Both the position numbers and the translations under genes were made by a program. Under the pieces are notes generated by a model that made no database searches, was not told the DNA's origin, and was given only the letters and a program-made list of their open reading frames with translations. A stretch of DNA of 64,000 nucleotides, taken from the NCBI RefSeq assembly GCF_932526225.1, contig NC_064035.1, forward strand, positions 2,231,501-2,295,500, given 5' to 3'. Positions 24,601-36,000 of the stretch are shown here, piece by piece; the first letter of the stretch is position 1; each line of letters starts with the position of its first letter. The stretch comes from Nematostella vectensis. Lineage: Eukaryota; Cnidaria; Anthozoa; Actiniaria; Edwardsiidae.

Positions 24601-25929
24601 AAGTTGACTAACAAGGTGACTGACTAACAAGGTAGCTAACAAGGTGACTAACAAGGTGACTGACTAACAAGGTAGCTAACAAGGTGACTAACAAGGTAGC
24701 TAACAAGGTGACTAATAAGGTAGCTAACAAGTTGACTAACAAGGTGACTGACTAACAAGGTAGCTAACAAGGTGACTTACAAGGTTGCTAACAAGGTGAC
24801 TAACAAGGTGACTAACAAGGTGGCTAACAAGGTGACTAACAAGGTGACTAACAAGGTAGCTAACAAGCTGACTAACAATGTCACTAACAAGAAGACTAAC
24901 AAGATGACTAACAAGGTGACTAACAAGGCGACTTACAAGGTGACTAACAAGGTGACTTACAAGGTAGCCAACAAGGTGACTAAAAAGGTGACTAACAAGG
25001 TGACTTACAATGTCACTAACAAGGTGACTAACGAAGTCACTAACAAGATGACTAACAAGGTGACTAACAAGGTCACTAAAATGGTGACTTACAAGGTAGC
25101 TAACAAGGTGACTAACAAGGTAGCTAACAAGGTGACTAACAAAGTGAATAACAAGGTCACTAAAATGGTGACTTACAAGGTAGCTAACAAGGTGACTAAC
25201 AAGGTAGCTAACAAGGTGACTAACAAGGTGACTGACTAACAAGGTAGCTAACAAGGTGACTAACAAGGTAGCTAACAAGGTGACTAATAAGGTAGCTAAC
25301 AAGTTGACTAACAAGGTGACTGACTAACAAGGTAGCTAACAAGGTGACTAACAAGGTGACTGACTAACAAGGTAGCTAACAAGGTAGCTAACAAGGTAGC
25401 TAACAAGGTGACTAACAAGGTAGCTAACAAGGTGACTAATAAGGTAGCTAACAAGTTGACTAACAAGGTGACTGACTAACAAGGTAGCTAACAACGTGAC
25501 TAACAAGGTTGCTAACAAGGTGACTAACAAGGTGACTAACAAGGTAGCTAACAAGCTGACTAACAAGCTGACTAACAATGTCACTAACAAGAAGACTAAC
25601 AAGATGACTAACAAGGTGACTAACAAGGCGACTTACAAGGTGACTAACAAGGTGACTTACAAGGTAGCCAACAAGGTGACTAAAAAGGTGACTAACAAGG
25701 TGACTTACAATGTCACTAACAAGGTGACTAACGAAGTCACTAACAAGATTACTAACAAGGTGACTAACAAGATGACTAACAAGGTGACTAACGCAAGGTG
25801 ACTAACAAGGCGACTTACAAGGTAACTAACAAGGTGACTTACAAGGTAGCCAACAAGGTAGCTAACAAGGTAACTAAAAAGGTGACTAAGAAGGTGATTT
25901 ACAAGGTGACTAACAAGGTAACTAACAAG
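21632..25929. repeat. 12-bp minisatellite with higher-order structure, about 4.3 kb
   Basis: The basic unit is AACAAGGTGACT. Frequent forms are AACAAGGTAGCT, AACAATGTCACT and AACAAGATGACT, with GTGACTGACTAAC joints at intervals. Because 12 bp is four codons, frames stay open for up to about 200 codons on either strand (repeats of TNKV forward and of VSHL or VTLL in reverse). The same long blocks recur about every 580-770 bp, as shown by nearly identical segments at 24012-24614 and 24736-25314. A related 27-bp pair (CTAACAAGACG...) lies just left, at 21492 and 21611. Confidence 0.96.
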
Positions 25930-26001
25930 TTCTTTATGCTTACTCGAAGGCCCGACTAAACCTAGCACCTAACTACCTTGCACGCCAGATCCGTCTCTAT
26001 G

Positions 26002-26500
26002 GGCCAATCCGCACTAGTACTTTTAGCTGTTTGTACAGGGATAGTTGTTGACAGGACCTTTCAGGTAATGACCAAAGACAAATGCGGACACGAGTAGACA
26101 GTGGACAAAAGTTTGTCCTCGGCGGGCCGAAGATCAAAGGATGTGACGGCCTGCAGGCTGAGCTGGCCGTTTCGAAACAAAACCAGGCCGTTGCCAATGA
26201 AATATTATCACAGGCAAACTTTAGAATCGTACTAGTTGCAGCTTGCTCGACATTGGACAGTAATAGATCCCAGACAGATATTATACGAGAGAAATTTAGC
26301 CCTGTTTGCAAACACTAGACGCTTCTACGTACCATGATACGGTTCTCAGAAGTCACAGTTGATTGACATGTATGCATTTTGTGTTCAGTGCGGATTCACA
26401 TATTATTGGCTAAGTCCTGTCCCGGAGAAACAAAAACACACGTACCGACAGTGGACAAAACCTGAAACAAAAACAAGCCTCCGTGTAGTGCGGATTGGCC
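26002..26500. mobile_element. possible ~500-bp inverted-repeat element
   Basis: GGCCAATCCGCACTA at 26002-26016 is perfectly inverted at 26486-26500, and the similarity continues imperfectly outward (CTATGG and CTATG). The interior has short open frames on both strands without recognisable domains. Confidence 0.4.
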
Positions 26501-26524
26501 CTATGTGCAACCATCTTGTCATTT

Positions 26525-26655
26525 GTAGAGCCGTAGCAGGCCTCAAAATATTGTGGGGGCACGGTACAGAATCATCAAAAAAGTTTTGGGGGCACAGCTA
26601 CGCCCCTACGAGTCATTTTCTTATATTTTATGAAAATGTTGGGGGAGGGTCACGT
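26525..26655 (+). mobile_element. dispersed repeat related to the element at 60934-61087
   Basis: GAGCCGTAGCAGGCCTCAAA, then a GGGGGCACGGTACAGAA segment and a GGCACAGCTACGCC segment, match in order the reverse complement of 60980-61087. Only one terminal repeat is visible here, so this copy looks truncated or diverged at its right end. Confidence 0.6.
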
Positions 26656-26846
26656 GTGGTAAATTAATAACTGGTCAGGGTGTCAGACAAGGCCAAGCTA
26701 ATGACAAAGTATCTCATCGTGGAGCGGGTCAATAAAGCTTGTGCTTGAGAGCTGTTCCATTACTTACATTCAGGACAAGGGTGTGTCGCATGTGCATGAT
26801 AGTGATGACAAAAACCTTGAGGGCCAATCCTTGTTGTAGCAGTAGT

Positions 26847-26922
26847 ATCACCATCATAGCAAAATATTACCATCATAGCAAAATATCACCATCATAGCAA
26901 AATATCACCATCATAGCAAAAT
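26847..26922. repeat. 19-bp tandem repeat, 4 units
   Basis: ATCACCATCATAGCAAAAT is repeated four times (one unit begins ATTACC). Confidence 0.95.
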
Positions 26923-28079
26923 ACTAAGGAGGGGGGGGGGGGTAAAAGGGCTGCGAAAACCGCGCAGACAAACGCATAGAAAAACCGCAAAACAGTCAAA
27001 ATAAGTCAATAACCGTTAATCGCGTAAGCATACTAAGTGTCTGGTCCCCCGGCAGTTCCGGTTCTGTCCGTTATGAAAATTTGACTTATTTCCCCTTTTC
27101 TTGCTTTTGAACTCGAAAACTTAGTAGCTCTAATATTGCGAGCCGTTTTCCAAGTGTAATGAATTTAAAATTAGAAGCAGAAAAGCAAATTCTTTTGTAG
27201 CAGTACTTGGCTAGCGAAGAGTGAGAAAAGAAATAGAAAAAGGAAATAATAAACTCAAAATACTTTCCGCTGAAGCCCAAGGAAAAGCTTGGTAACATGG
27301 AGTTTCTCATTCGTCCTTCACCCATTTCGGTCTGTAGGTTCGTGAGGAAATATATGGCTAGTACACAAGAGCGCGTATAGAAAGATTCCGAAAGTTCGAG
27401 AATAACAAATGTTGCGAATATCACAAAAAGATATCTATAACAGCAACGCACATTAAAAAAAAGCAAAAAATGCCTTTTATATGCCTAATAAAATGTGGCA
27501 AGATACTTTGTTTGTTTGTTTGTTTTTAACGAAATAAAGATAACACTGCTACTAGCATTTGGACCCTAGTAGTAGGTTTACACAGGGGCTCACAAATTTT
27601 TATTAGCCCCTGTTTTATAAACATAATAAGGATATATTGGCTGGGCCATCCTTTGCCGACCGAAAATTTTTATTTTATTCTACGTCATTTTGAGTTTATC
27701 GTCGAGGAACAAGATGTTGAACGTACGTATAAATTACAAGAAAGAAAAGTCATTTAGCAATGACGTGGCCCTTATCACGTCAGAATTCTTAACGCGTATC
27801 ACGTGACAGCCCCAATCTATTACCCAGCTTTTCTATGATTGTGACAACATTTTACAATTCAAACGAAGTGTTTAGTTTTTGGTAGTTTGGATATTCTTGA
27901 TGCTAATTTCGAGAAAGGGAGAAAACTTTTGTGAGTGATTTTGGTTAATTGGTCAAAGCCTCGATGTGAAGTAGAGAGAGCGCGTTGCGTCATGGGTTAC
28001 AGGGTTTAGTTGAGTCAACACTCGGCAAGGAACTGGGGTACAAATTTCAATACCACAAATTCAACGAAATTTCTGCGCG
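26923..28079. other. intergenic region upstream of the BAHD1-like gene
   Basis: No coding exon is recognised. A 126-codon frame at 27086-27466 on the reverse strand is hydrophobic and low-complexity, with no domain or splice context. The promoter of the BAHD1-like gene should lie in the right part of this interval, but I see no distinctive core motif. Confidence 0.4.
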
Positions 28080-29273
28080 GTCAACAATCGCAAGTCTCTA
28101 TCGATTACAAAAATAATGTGAATTTCGAGGTAAGAAGTCATTATGTGATGAACGGAGATTTTTAGGACAGGCGGAGTTCAGACCCTCGGGACAACTTCCC
28201 TCACCGTTGTAATATATTCAGCGTGCAATATGGCGCCATAGGCCCAAACAGAAACCAACATTTCTGCCAAAGTAGCGCCTAAAAACAACCCTTATTCTTA
28301 GGGAAATAAGACATACTACTCAGTGGCCTTACAGGATTGACTTTCGTGGTATTTTTTCGAGATTGTGGCGGTTTTTTCTGAGTCATTCTAAGGCAACCCC
28401 GATTTTCAGGAACGGCGAACGTCCATCTGGGCAGGGTATCGCACAATGCAAATTAAACACTAGAGCCTGATTATTTGTGTTCACACAAGCTTAGAAACCT
28501 AACGTGAAACAAGTTTAATTATCGAACCCTTTTTTATCATGGAATTCTTTGTGAAAGCCTCTTTAATTTGTCTACTTTTCCTTAACAAGGTTTCTTTTGG
28601 GCTGGGCGCCATTTCTAAACCGCCGAAAATCGAAATGGGGGTATTGTTGCCCCTAAGCTCAGGTTACGGGCCCAGAGGTTGACCGAGACTCGATCATTTC
28701 GCTCACAAGTGTCCCAGTGAATATGTAAAACGAAATGTGTATTTATTTTCTGTTTTGTTTAGTGTTTGGCCCAAGACCAACTCTCTGTAATAAAGAAATA
28801 ATGTTTATTGTCTCGATTTCTAAGTTCATTATTTATTCCGCTATTTCTTGTAGGAATATAAAAGCGATTTTGGATGGGCTGGCATCTGGTATAAAAGCTT
28901 AATATTTTTTTTTTCTTTTATTATGTAACTATGATTTTACTCAAATAAGGTTCCTTTTACATGGAGGTGATTAATTTTCAAAGCTATTTAAAGAGAAGTG
29001 CTTTCTGAACATTTACAAAAAAATATCTGTGTTTTCTTTGAGAAGATAGATCCTAGACACCTGTGAAATATTTATACAGCCACTGAGACAAATATGTGAA
29101 AAATACTTCCATGTATTTTCTGTGAGTTGTGAAAATTGTCAGTATTTTTGGGATCATAAACTTAAGTTTTGAATATATTTATAGTCACTTGTATGAAATA
29201 AAATTTCAATGACTTGTTTAAAAACTACTTATTTGTCAAACTCTTGTAATAATCAATTGTTACTATGTTTTAG
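28080..29273 (+). other. candidate 5' UTR exon end and first intron of the BAHD1-like gene
   Basis: A good donor (GAG then GTAAGA) lies at 28130. An acceptor (ATGTTTTAG) ends at 29273, 92 bp before the proposed start codon. An intron joining them would place a non-coding first exon upstream of 28129. This is inferred from splice motifs only. The interval itself is AT-rich and contains no coding frame. Confidence 0.35.
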
Positions 29274-29364
29274 AAATCAAGGTAACAAGTAAAAGCCCCC
29301 CATCGTTATGTAACTAAGTGCTCAAGAACAAGACTTGTGGATATCTGGATTGATTCTTTTGACA

Positions 29365-32300
29365 ATGGAGGTTGTAAACAGAAAGGATTCAGGTGACATG
29401 AAAGGTGGGTCAGATCTGAAGCGGACTGACCGTAGGGGAAGAGTGCGTGTTGCAAGTTCGTTACTAGATCGCCTTGCTCCTACACCAGGGTTTGTTGACA
29501 AGCCAGCAGTTGAGGATGACTCACTTGCAAGGCGACGTACACCAAGGATGGCAAGCTTGAATGCTGCCGCAAAAGTGAATCTCTTCTTTGAGCCCTCAAG
29601 TCCTCTTGCTGGGCGTAATATTGTGGAAATTCACCAGCACTCAAGGAAGCTATCTCGTAGTAGTGTTGAGGACATGAAAAATGGCAATGAAGAAGAATGT
29701 TTCAGTTTTGAAGAATACATTCCTAGTGAAATAACATCCACTTCTGATGTTGAGCAAGATATACTATTTGCTGCTAATGAGCCATCTTCAAATGGTGGAC
29801 TGATTGAGAGAGGAACCGAAGTGGAATCAAAACATCTCAGAAAACGAAAACTTGAGCCAGACTCAACCACAGATGGTGTCAAAAAGAGCAGAAAGAATTT
29901 CAACATTGATACATTGCTGATGAAAAAAGAGCAAGAACTTGAGATAGAATGTGATACTACCACTGGTGAGTTACCGGCATCCATGGTGGATGCATGCATC
30001 CAGGTTGATTTACCACGTCCTACGCCACAGTTCAAACACGTCCGCTTGCTCTCTGTTCCAATCAAAGGACAGTTGGTGACACCCTCAGGGTCTATGGAAT
30101 TTACCAAAAACCACTTGGTGACCCCAAGTGCACCTCCAAAACCACCAGTGGAGCTAACAATGAGTAAAACACTAAATAAAAGAACTGCAAGTCTAAATGC
30201 TCAAGCCATGCTCAATGCAATGGTGAGCAAAAGTGGTCCTCTTGTGAAAATCAAGGGAATAAATGACTTATTGAGTGAGAAATCCAAGATTCAAGGGATA
30301 GGGAAAGACTCCCTCGTCACTAGACGTGACGCTGACTCAAGTACAATTATACCATTAAGGGTACCTAAGATCAATTTTGCAGCGACATCTACATCAACAT
30401 TTAGTGCAGGGCGGCACCGTCCTGTCGGGAACCCCCTCAAAAGCATCCACATGAAGGCTCTAAACCTCCAACTTGAAAAATTGCAGGCAGAGAGAGCCAG
30501 GGGGGAGCCTCATACACAGAAGGTGAGAGCTTGTGTGTGTGGAAAGGATTAGAACTCCTTTGAACACTCTTGCCAATTTTATAGTTATTCAATTTTATCT
30601 TAAGTCCATCTGGCTCTTGATCAGTGAATTATAGGTATAATGACTGTACAACACAATATACATAAATGCCACTGTATAACACAATATACATAAATGCCAT
30701 TGTACAACACAATATACATAAATGCCATAGGAGCCATGACAAAATGATGCATTCTTCTTTAGGATTAAATTTAGATTTTTTCGAATGTTTCAACACTAAC
30801 ATTTCTGGTGTTAACAACTGCTGGTAAGAATGTTTGATTATGCTAGAGAGGCATTTAAAATTACTTTTAGAAATGTTGTCTCAGACCCTTCTTGCGTGAT
30901 GCTATTCATATCTGACATGGTGTTCTATTTGGTTTCAGAGAACCAACGGTTGGACCTACCATGGTATACCACTAGACAAGCCTTACTGCTATGTAAGTCT
31001 TCAACTTATATCTCCTCCAAGCAGACAGTACAGCCTGATTTATAAAATGTATAGGGATTGCTTTGTTTTATTTCTAATTTCCATTGCAAAGTTTGTCCCA
31101 ATAAGGGCAGAGGTAACCAGTAAGCGAGATAGGCTTTCTAAATTTCATTCAAAAGGATTTTATGGTTTAAAGTGTGCTCAATAAATGTGAACTTATGCCA
31201 TTCCCATTAGAAGAACATGCTTTTTTTGGAAGGGTATCTAGATAAGTATGAAGGGGGTGGTGATTAGATTTAGCCAACAAAAGGAATAAATGGGATGAAG
31301 ATGGCATTATTTTTTGTTGCTATTAATCCATCCTTGTAGTATCCTCTTTATTTCTCATCCTTTCCCCAGGCATGTAGCTACAGTGTGCGCATGGGACACC
31401 CCCCCCCCCCCCCCCAGCTTAAAAAAAAAGATCTTTTCTTAACCAAGAATCGCCATGCGATGTTTTACACATTCCCCCCCCCCTCAGGAACTCCTGGCTA
31501 CATGCCTGTTTCTTGAGCATTTGGCCAAGCTACAGTACACAGTACAGAGAGTTTTTGATTGAATACGATCTTTTTATGCTCAGGATGATCAAATCGTAAT
31601 TCGGCATTACTACAGCGGCATTCAGCGAGGGGATGAGATTATCAATGTGCGTGATTCAGTCCTCCTTAAGGCTGGAACCCGTCGCAAGGATCAACCCTTT
31701 GTTGCCAGGGTGTCGGGTCTCTGGGAAGAGGATGAAGGTGGGTGAACCCATGTTAATCTAATGTCATACATACCTTGATCAAATGGACTAATTAACAATT
31801 AGACTACAAGCTCAAGTCAATAGATAGTCGAGGCGCATAGCGCTGAGTTGACTATTTGACTCATAGAAAACAAAATTTGGTTTAGTATAAATCCACTCAC
31901 ATTATACCTTCAAATAAATGACGATTTTAATAATTTTCAGTAAGAAATAACTGCTTTTTCGCTACTTACTATCTATGGCTCAATAGATAGTGAGTACGGG
32001 AGCCAATCAAATTGCGAGATTTATACTAATGTGTGATAAATACCTTGGTCAAATTGGGATGAGTAGTGATGGTAGTCCAAGAGACTTCACTTCCATGACC
32101 ATTCATCTGTGCATGTACTCTCCATTTGATTATGATTATAGTAATCATCTGTGCATGTACTCTCCATTTGATTATGATTATAGTAATCATCTGTGCATGT
32201 ACTCTCACTGACTCTTTTCTCCATTTGATTATGATTATAGTAATCGTCTGTGCATGTACTCTCCATTTGATTATGATTATAGTAATCATCTGTGCATGTA

Positions 32301-33431
32301 CTCTCCATTTGATTATGATTATAGTAATTATCTGTGCATGTACTCTCACTGACTCTTTTCTCCATTTGATTATGATTATAGTAAAAGTATTTATAAAGGT
32401 AAAAACGAGAATTGCTGGATACAAGCTGTATTGAAACCCCTCTTAAGGTTTATTTTAAAACCCAGCTGCCATGTTTCCACTCTCATTACTCTTCCTAATT
32501 ATTGCCAGCTTCTATACATTTCTACTCTACAAAACAAGATGTGATGTGTTAATGAATATCACTCTGACAGGTCCTAATGCTGGCGAGATGATGATGAGTG
32601 TTTTGTGGTACTATCGGCCAGAGCAGACTGAAGTGGGGAGGGACCCTTCCATTCATGGCGAGGTACAGTATATACAGTACATTAATTAAAATGGTCTGTG
32701 TAAATAAGAATTCACTTGATCACGGAATCATTTACAATCTTTATTTTGTGGCCTGTGTAAATTAGTATTCACTTGATCATGGAACCATTTACAATCTTTT
32801 TTTCTAGATGGAAGTGATGGCATCAAGACACAAGGATGACAATAGTGTTGCCTGTATAGTTGACAAGTGTTATGCTCTAAGCTACCCTGAGTATTGCAGG
32901 TATACTATTATAAGGATAATAATCATAACCAATATACCATAGCAATAATCAATCCTGTATGACAACCTTCTAGATGTGAGGACTTTTTCCCTCAATCAGA
33001 GAGAGTAAAACCAGGCACATTTATCCATAATTCAGTAAAATAAACCACTGAACAACAAAAAAACAATGCTCAGTTGAAATCTCATCAAATGTTGACCACC
33101 TTGGCTGAGGGAACACCTGCCCCATGTGAGAAATGAAAATTTTAGTTAGGATTTTTGTTGTTAAAGATTTTATGAAAAAATTGAAATATAAATACTTTGT
33201 GCACTCTTCACTTTTCGTTGTAAATAATTAAATGTGTCTATTCATTGCAGATACCGTGCACAAAACAAGCTCTGCCAAGAATCACGTGCAACCCCATTCT
33301 CCCCAGTACCTCCCGGTCAGTCTACAAGGCCTGGTTCAGTACCAGCTCCTGACACAGACCCCTCATTGGTCTTCTTTTGTCGACAAGTCTATGATCACAG
33401 GATGGGCAGGGTCATTAAAAACCCAGTCTAG
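29365..33431 (+). CDS. BAHD1: BAHD1-like heterochromatin protein with C-terminal BAH domain, complete
   Basis: Six coding exons join in phase to 576 residues: 29365-30522, 30939-30992, 31584-31737, 32571-32662, 32808-32899 and 33251-33431. The ATG at 29365 is the first in its exon; an in-frame TTG lies ten codons earlier. Residues 1-386 (first exon) are polar and probably disordered, with basic clusters ([11 protein letters not shown]). From about residue 390 the protein matches the BAH domain of vertebrate BAHD1 nearly block by block: [67 protein letters not shown], and the ending [17 protein letters not shown]. Vertebrate BAHD1 is a nuclear silencing factor. Its BAH domain reads H3K27me3 and it assembles HP1 and histone-deacetylase complexes. 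That role is inferred here from the domain alone. The N-terminal part is shorter than in vertebrates, as I recall them. It lies upstream of and parallel to ANKLE2. Confidence 0.9.
30643..30726. repeat. 28-bp tandem repeat, 3 units, in BAHD1-like intron
   Basis: Three units of ACTGTACAACACAATATACA plus TAAATGCC, the second with TATAAC. Unrelated in sequence to the other 28-bp array. Confidence 0.93.
31367..31508. mobile_element. 142-bp MITE-like element in BAHD1-like intron
   Basis: CAGGCATGTAGC at 31367-31378 is inverted as GCTACATGCCTG at 31497-31508. The interior has a C-run, an A-run and another C-run. It is non-coding and sits between exons 2 and 3. Confidence 0.6.
32100..32390. repeat. 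42-bp tandem repeat with 57-bp variants in BAHD1-like intron
   Basis: Units of CTGTGCATGTACTCTCCATT plus TGATTATGATTATAGTAATC, six to seven copies. Two units carry an extra 15 bp (CACTGACTCTTTT region). It lies between exons 3 and 4 and makes chance open frames on both strands. Confidence 0.93.
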
Positions 33432-33684
33432 ACAAAGCTAGCCATTTCTATGTGTGATTCAACAGTAGGGACTTGGTTCAGAACCTGTTAACGTGGCATG
33501 CTGGCATTCGTTGTTTCCAAGTAGTGCAAAGTGACCTTTTTGTGCCAAGGATTTTTTCACTACTCTTTTATGTTGGAAACCATGACAAAATGATACATTT
33601 GTAAAAAAAATCACATTTAGAATATAAGTATTTCATGTCTTCTTCTTAAGTGATAGTTAATTACTAAGTGAAATTTATATGTTA

Positions 33685-34045
33685 CATACCTGTCAACTCT
33701 CCCGTATTAGGCGGGAGTCTCAAGATTTTGGACCCCTTCTCTCGCTCTCCCGCGTTGAGCACTAAATCTCCCGCTTTTTAGCGATTTTTATCGCTTAAGA
33801 GAAATTATTATATAAAAAATCATCATTTTGCCAATGTTCTATTAAAATATTTGAAACAATAATTCACTTGCGTAGGGCAATTTATCTAACCCTCGTGCGA
33901 TCTATAAGTGGATTTGTTCGTGAGAGCTTTCTATACGTCAAAAGCCTGCAAAGTTAAACCCACCCCTCTCCCACAAAAATGAATATACCCCACCCCCCCC
34001 AAAAAAATTCTCAAGCCTTGAGATTTTCGGAGGTTGACAGGTATG
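33685..34045. mobile_element. 361-bp non-autonomous DNA transposon with TIRs and a 6-bp target duplication
   Basis: CATACCTGTCAAC at 33685-33697 is exactly inverted at 34033-34045. It is flanked by ATGTTA on both sides (33679-33684 and 34046-34051), which I read as the target-site duplication. The interior is non-coding. A second copy lacking the left end is at about 54190-54437, which supports a mobile family. It lies just 3' of the BAHD1-like gene, possibly in its 3' UTR. Confidence 0.8.
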
Positions 34046-34621
34046 ATGTTATCATCCATTATGACAATGTTTCAGTAATCATGAAGTATTCTTTAGCAGA
34101 ATAATATAGATTTACAACACATTCATTGTGATGTAATATTTTCTTGATATTTCTTGAGTTGGAACCAATGTAATGTAGTGTTAAATCAGCAATCCGCTTT
34201 TTAAGCACTTTTCTAGTGGCAGCATTTTCTAGAATGGTTTACAGTTATTTATTTCTCTCTAGTTATTAGGAAAGCCTTCTTACCCTTATTCTATGTGGGG
34301 TGTTAGTTGTTTGTGTGAAACAGTTATTGGAAAGCTACAAATTGGATTTCATTAATCACAATAAGAAGGAATTTGAGTTCATTAATTCACATGTTAATGA
34401 AAACTTCTGTTATGGTGTTTTGTGTTTGCATTTAGTTGTGAAACAAATTATAAAATGCAGTTTTTGACAGCTTAATCTACTGTGAACTGTATAAATTGAT
34501 GAGTAAATTTGAATATTCTAGAGTTTCAAGAATTCATTGTTCTCATTTATTGCAGAGGCCCGCGTCACTTGAAAAGGGCCCATAAAACAAGATCATATAG
34601 TTCTTATTTCAAGGTCATCTG

Positions 34622-34755
34622 TGGCTTAGCCAGGATTTTTTACAGGAGAAGGCCCTTTCAAGGCATTTTCTCCTGTATTTTAGATAATGTCTCATAAATT
34701 TACTGTATTTATGGCTGCTAGAAGGGGGGGCTAGGCCACCCCCCTGGCTACGCCC
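34622..34755. mobile_element. possible short inverted-repeat element
   Basis: GGCTTAGCCAGG at about 34622 is imperfectly inverted as CCTGGCTACGCC at about 34743. A G-run and a C-run lie inside near the right end. The structure resembles the elements at 31367 and 60934, but the ends are less exact. Confidence 0.4.
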
Positions 34756-34841
34756 TTGGTCATTAACTTGATGGTTAATATAGCATCTAACACATCCACT
34801 CCTAAGTATTCTAGCGCTAAATTGTGAGAAAAACAACTGAA

Positions 34842-35045
34842 AGCAGAAACCCCCACTTCAAGTCCCACACTACTAGTCAAGAATACCTAGTCAAGTTCAG
34901 CTACCGCTGACCCAAGCAGAAACCCCCCACTTCAAGTCCCACACTACTAGTCAAGAATACCTAGTCAAGTTCAGCTACCGCTGAACCAAGCAGAAACCCC
35001 ACACTACTAGTCAAGAATACCTAGTCAAGTTCAGCTACCGCTGAA
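34842..35045. repeat. ~73-bp tandem repeat, about 3 units
   Basis: AGCAGAAACCCC, CACACTACTAGTCAAGAATA and CCTAGTCAAGTTCAGCTACC recur in order at 34842, 34915 and about 34989. The third unit lacks an 11-bp piece (CACTTCAAGTC). Confidence 0.9.
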
Positions 35046-35073
35046 GTTTCCCAACAATGTACTGCGGTGTCTA

Positions 35074-35189
35074 CCCTGGATACCAGAGCCTCCAGACTTC
35101 TCTCGTCCAGTGACGCTAACTTAAAGTGCCGTGACGAGCGAAGCGAGCGTCACTGGACGAGAGAAGTCTGGGGGCTCTGGTACCCAGGG
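35074..35189. mobile_element. 116-bp fold-back element, ~44-bp arms
   Basis: The left arm contains CCAGACTTCTCTCGTCCAGT and ends GACGCT. The right arm begins AGCGTCACTGGACGAGAGAA and ends GTACCCAGGG. Arms match with few mismatches around a loop of about 25-30 bp. It would form a strong hairpin if single-stranded or transcribed. It lies between the BAHD1-like and ANKLE2-like genes. Confidence 0.8.
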
Positions 35190-36000
35190 CCCGGTGTCTG
35201 CTGTCTAGCGATCATGTGGCCGCCTGTTTGTTGTTGACAACAATTTTGCTTCCTTTTTGGCGAAGAATGTTTATGAGTTAAAGGATTTGTTTACAAGTTT
35301 TGTCAGAAATTAAGGTTGATATTTGACAACGGAGTTATTTATATTGCATTGTATGTATTGATGCGTTTTTGAAAATCATACTTCCTTGGGTGAATCCGAG
35401 TATCCGGGTCTGGTATGTTTAGTTGCATTTCTGACGAGTTGGGCCTACATTTTTATGGGCTTCTGGGGGGCGTTATAGGGATGAATGTGTTAAGTCACAC
35501 AACTTAATGAGACCCCCAATTATACCCTGTATTTATTTATTAAACCACTATGTTTACTGTGCTAGAAAGTTAGCAATAGAGAAGAAGTAAGGCTTAACAC
35601 GAATCCATTTCCTTAGTCGAGTCAGACGTTAAATGGGGAAAGGGCTTGCAGTTGATTAAGATTATTTCGGTTTTGGTATTTATTTTGGTGCAGTTTCCTA
35701 AAACAAAGCGGTTTCCTTTTTTTCGCAAAACTCTGATGCATTTTTGCGTTTTCTTGCGATTCTGAGTTCGTACCCCCTTATACGCTCCTAGATTGCCCGA
35801 AGTCGCCCTCTTTAATTTTCCCTAATAAGTTTTTTCCTAAGGCACGGGGAAGGGTTTAAGGTTGAACAGCAAAAAAACAATTTTCTGAAGCCGGCCAACG
35901 CTCGTTCCCCTTATTTGTATTGCTGTTATAGAACATATTGGGGATGTGGAATCCCTGTGGTTACTAAGAAGTAAAAGACTGGGACCAAAAAAAATCTAAA
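35190..36000. other. region upstream of the ANKLE2-like gene
   Basis: No coding frame or repeat was recognised. It should contain the promoter and 5' UTR of ANKLE2, but no core promoter motif stands out. The proposed ATG at 36001 has an A-rich leader (AAAAAAATCTAAA). Confidence 0.4.

Noticed and set aside
21628-25968. Many 80-200-codon frames made of TNKV or VSHL repeats
   Set aside because: They are translations of a 12-bp satellite, open on both strands at once and stopped only at array joints. There is no start context, splice signal or non-repeat domain.
27086-27466. 126-codon reverse frame
   Set aside because: Low-complexity Phe/Ser/Tyr-rich translation of AT-rich DNA, with no recognisable domain or splice junctions.
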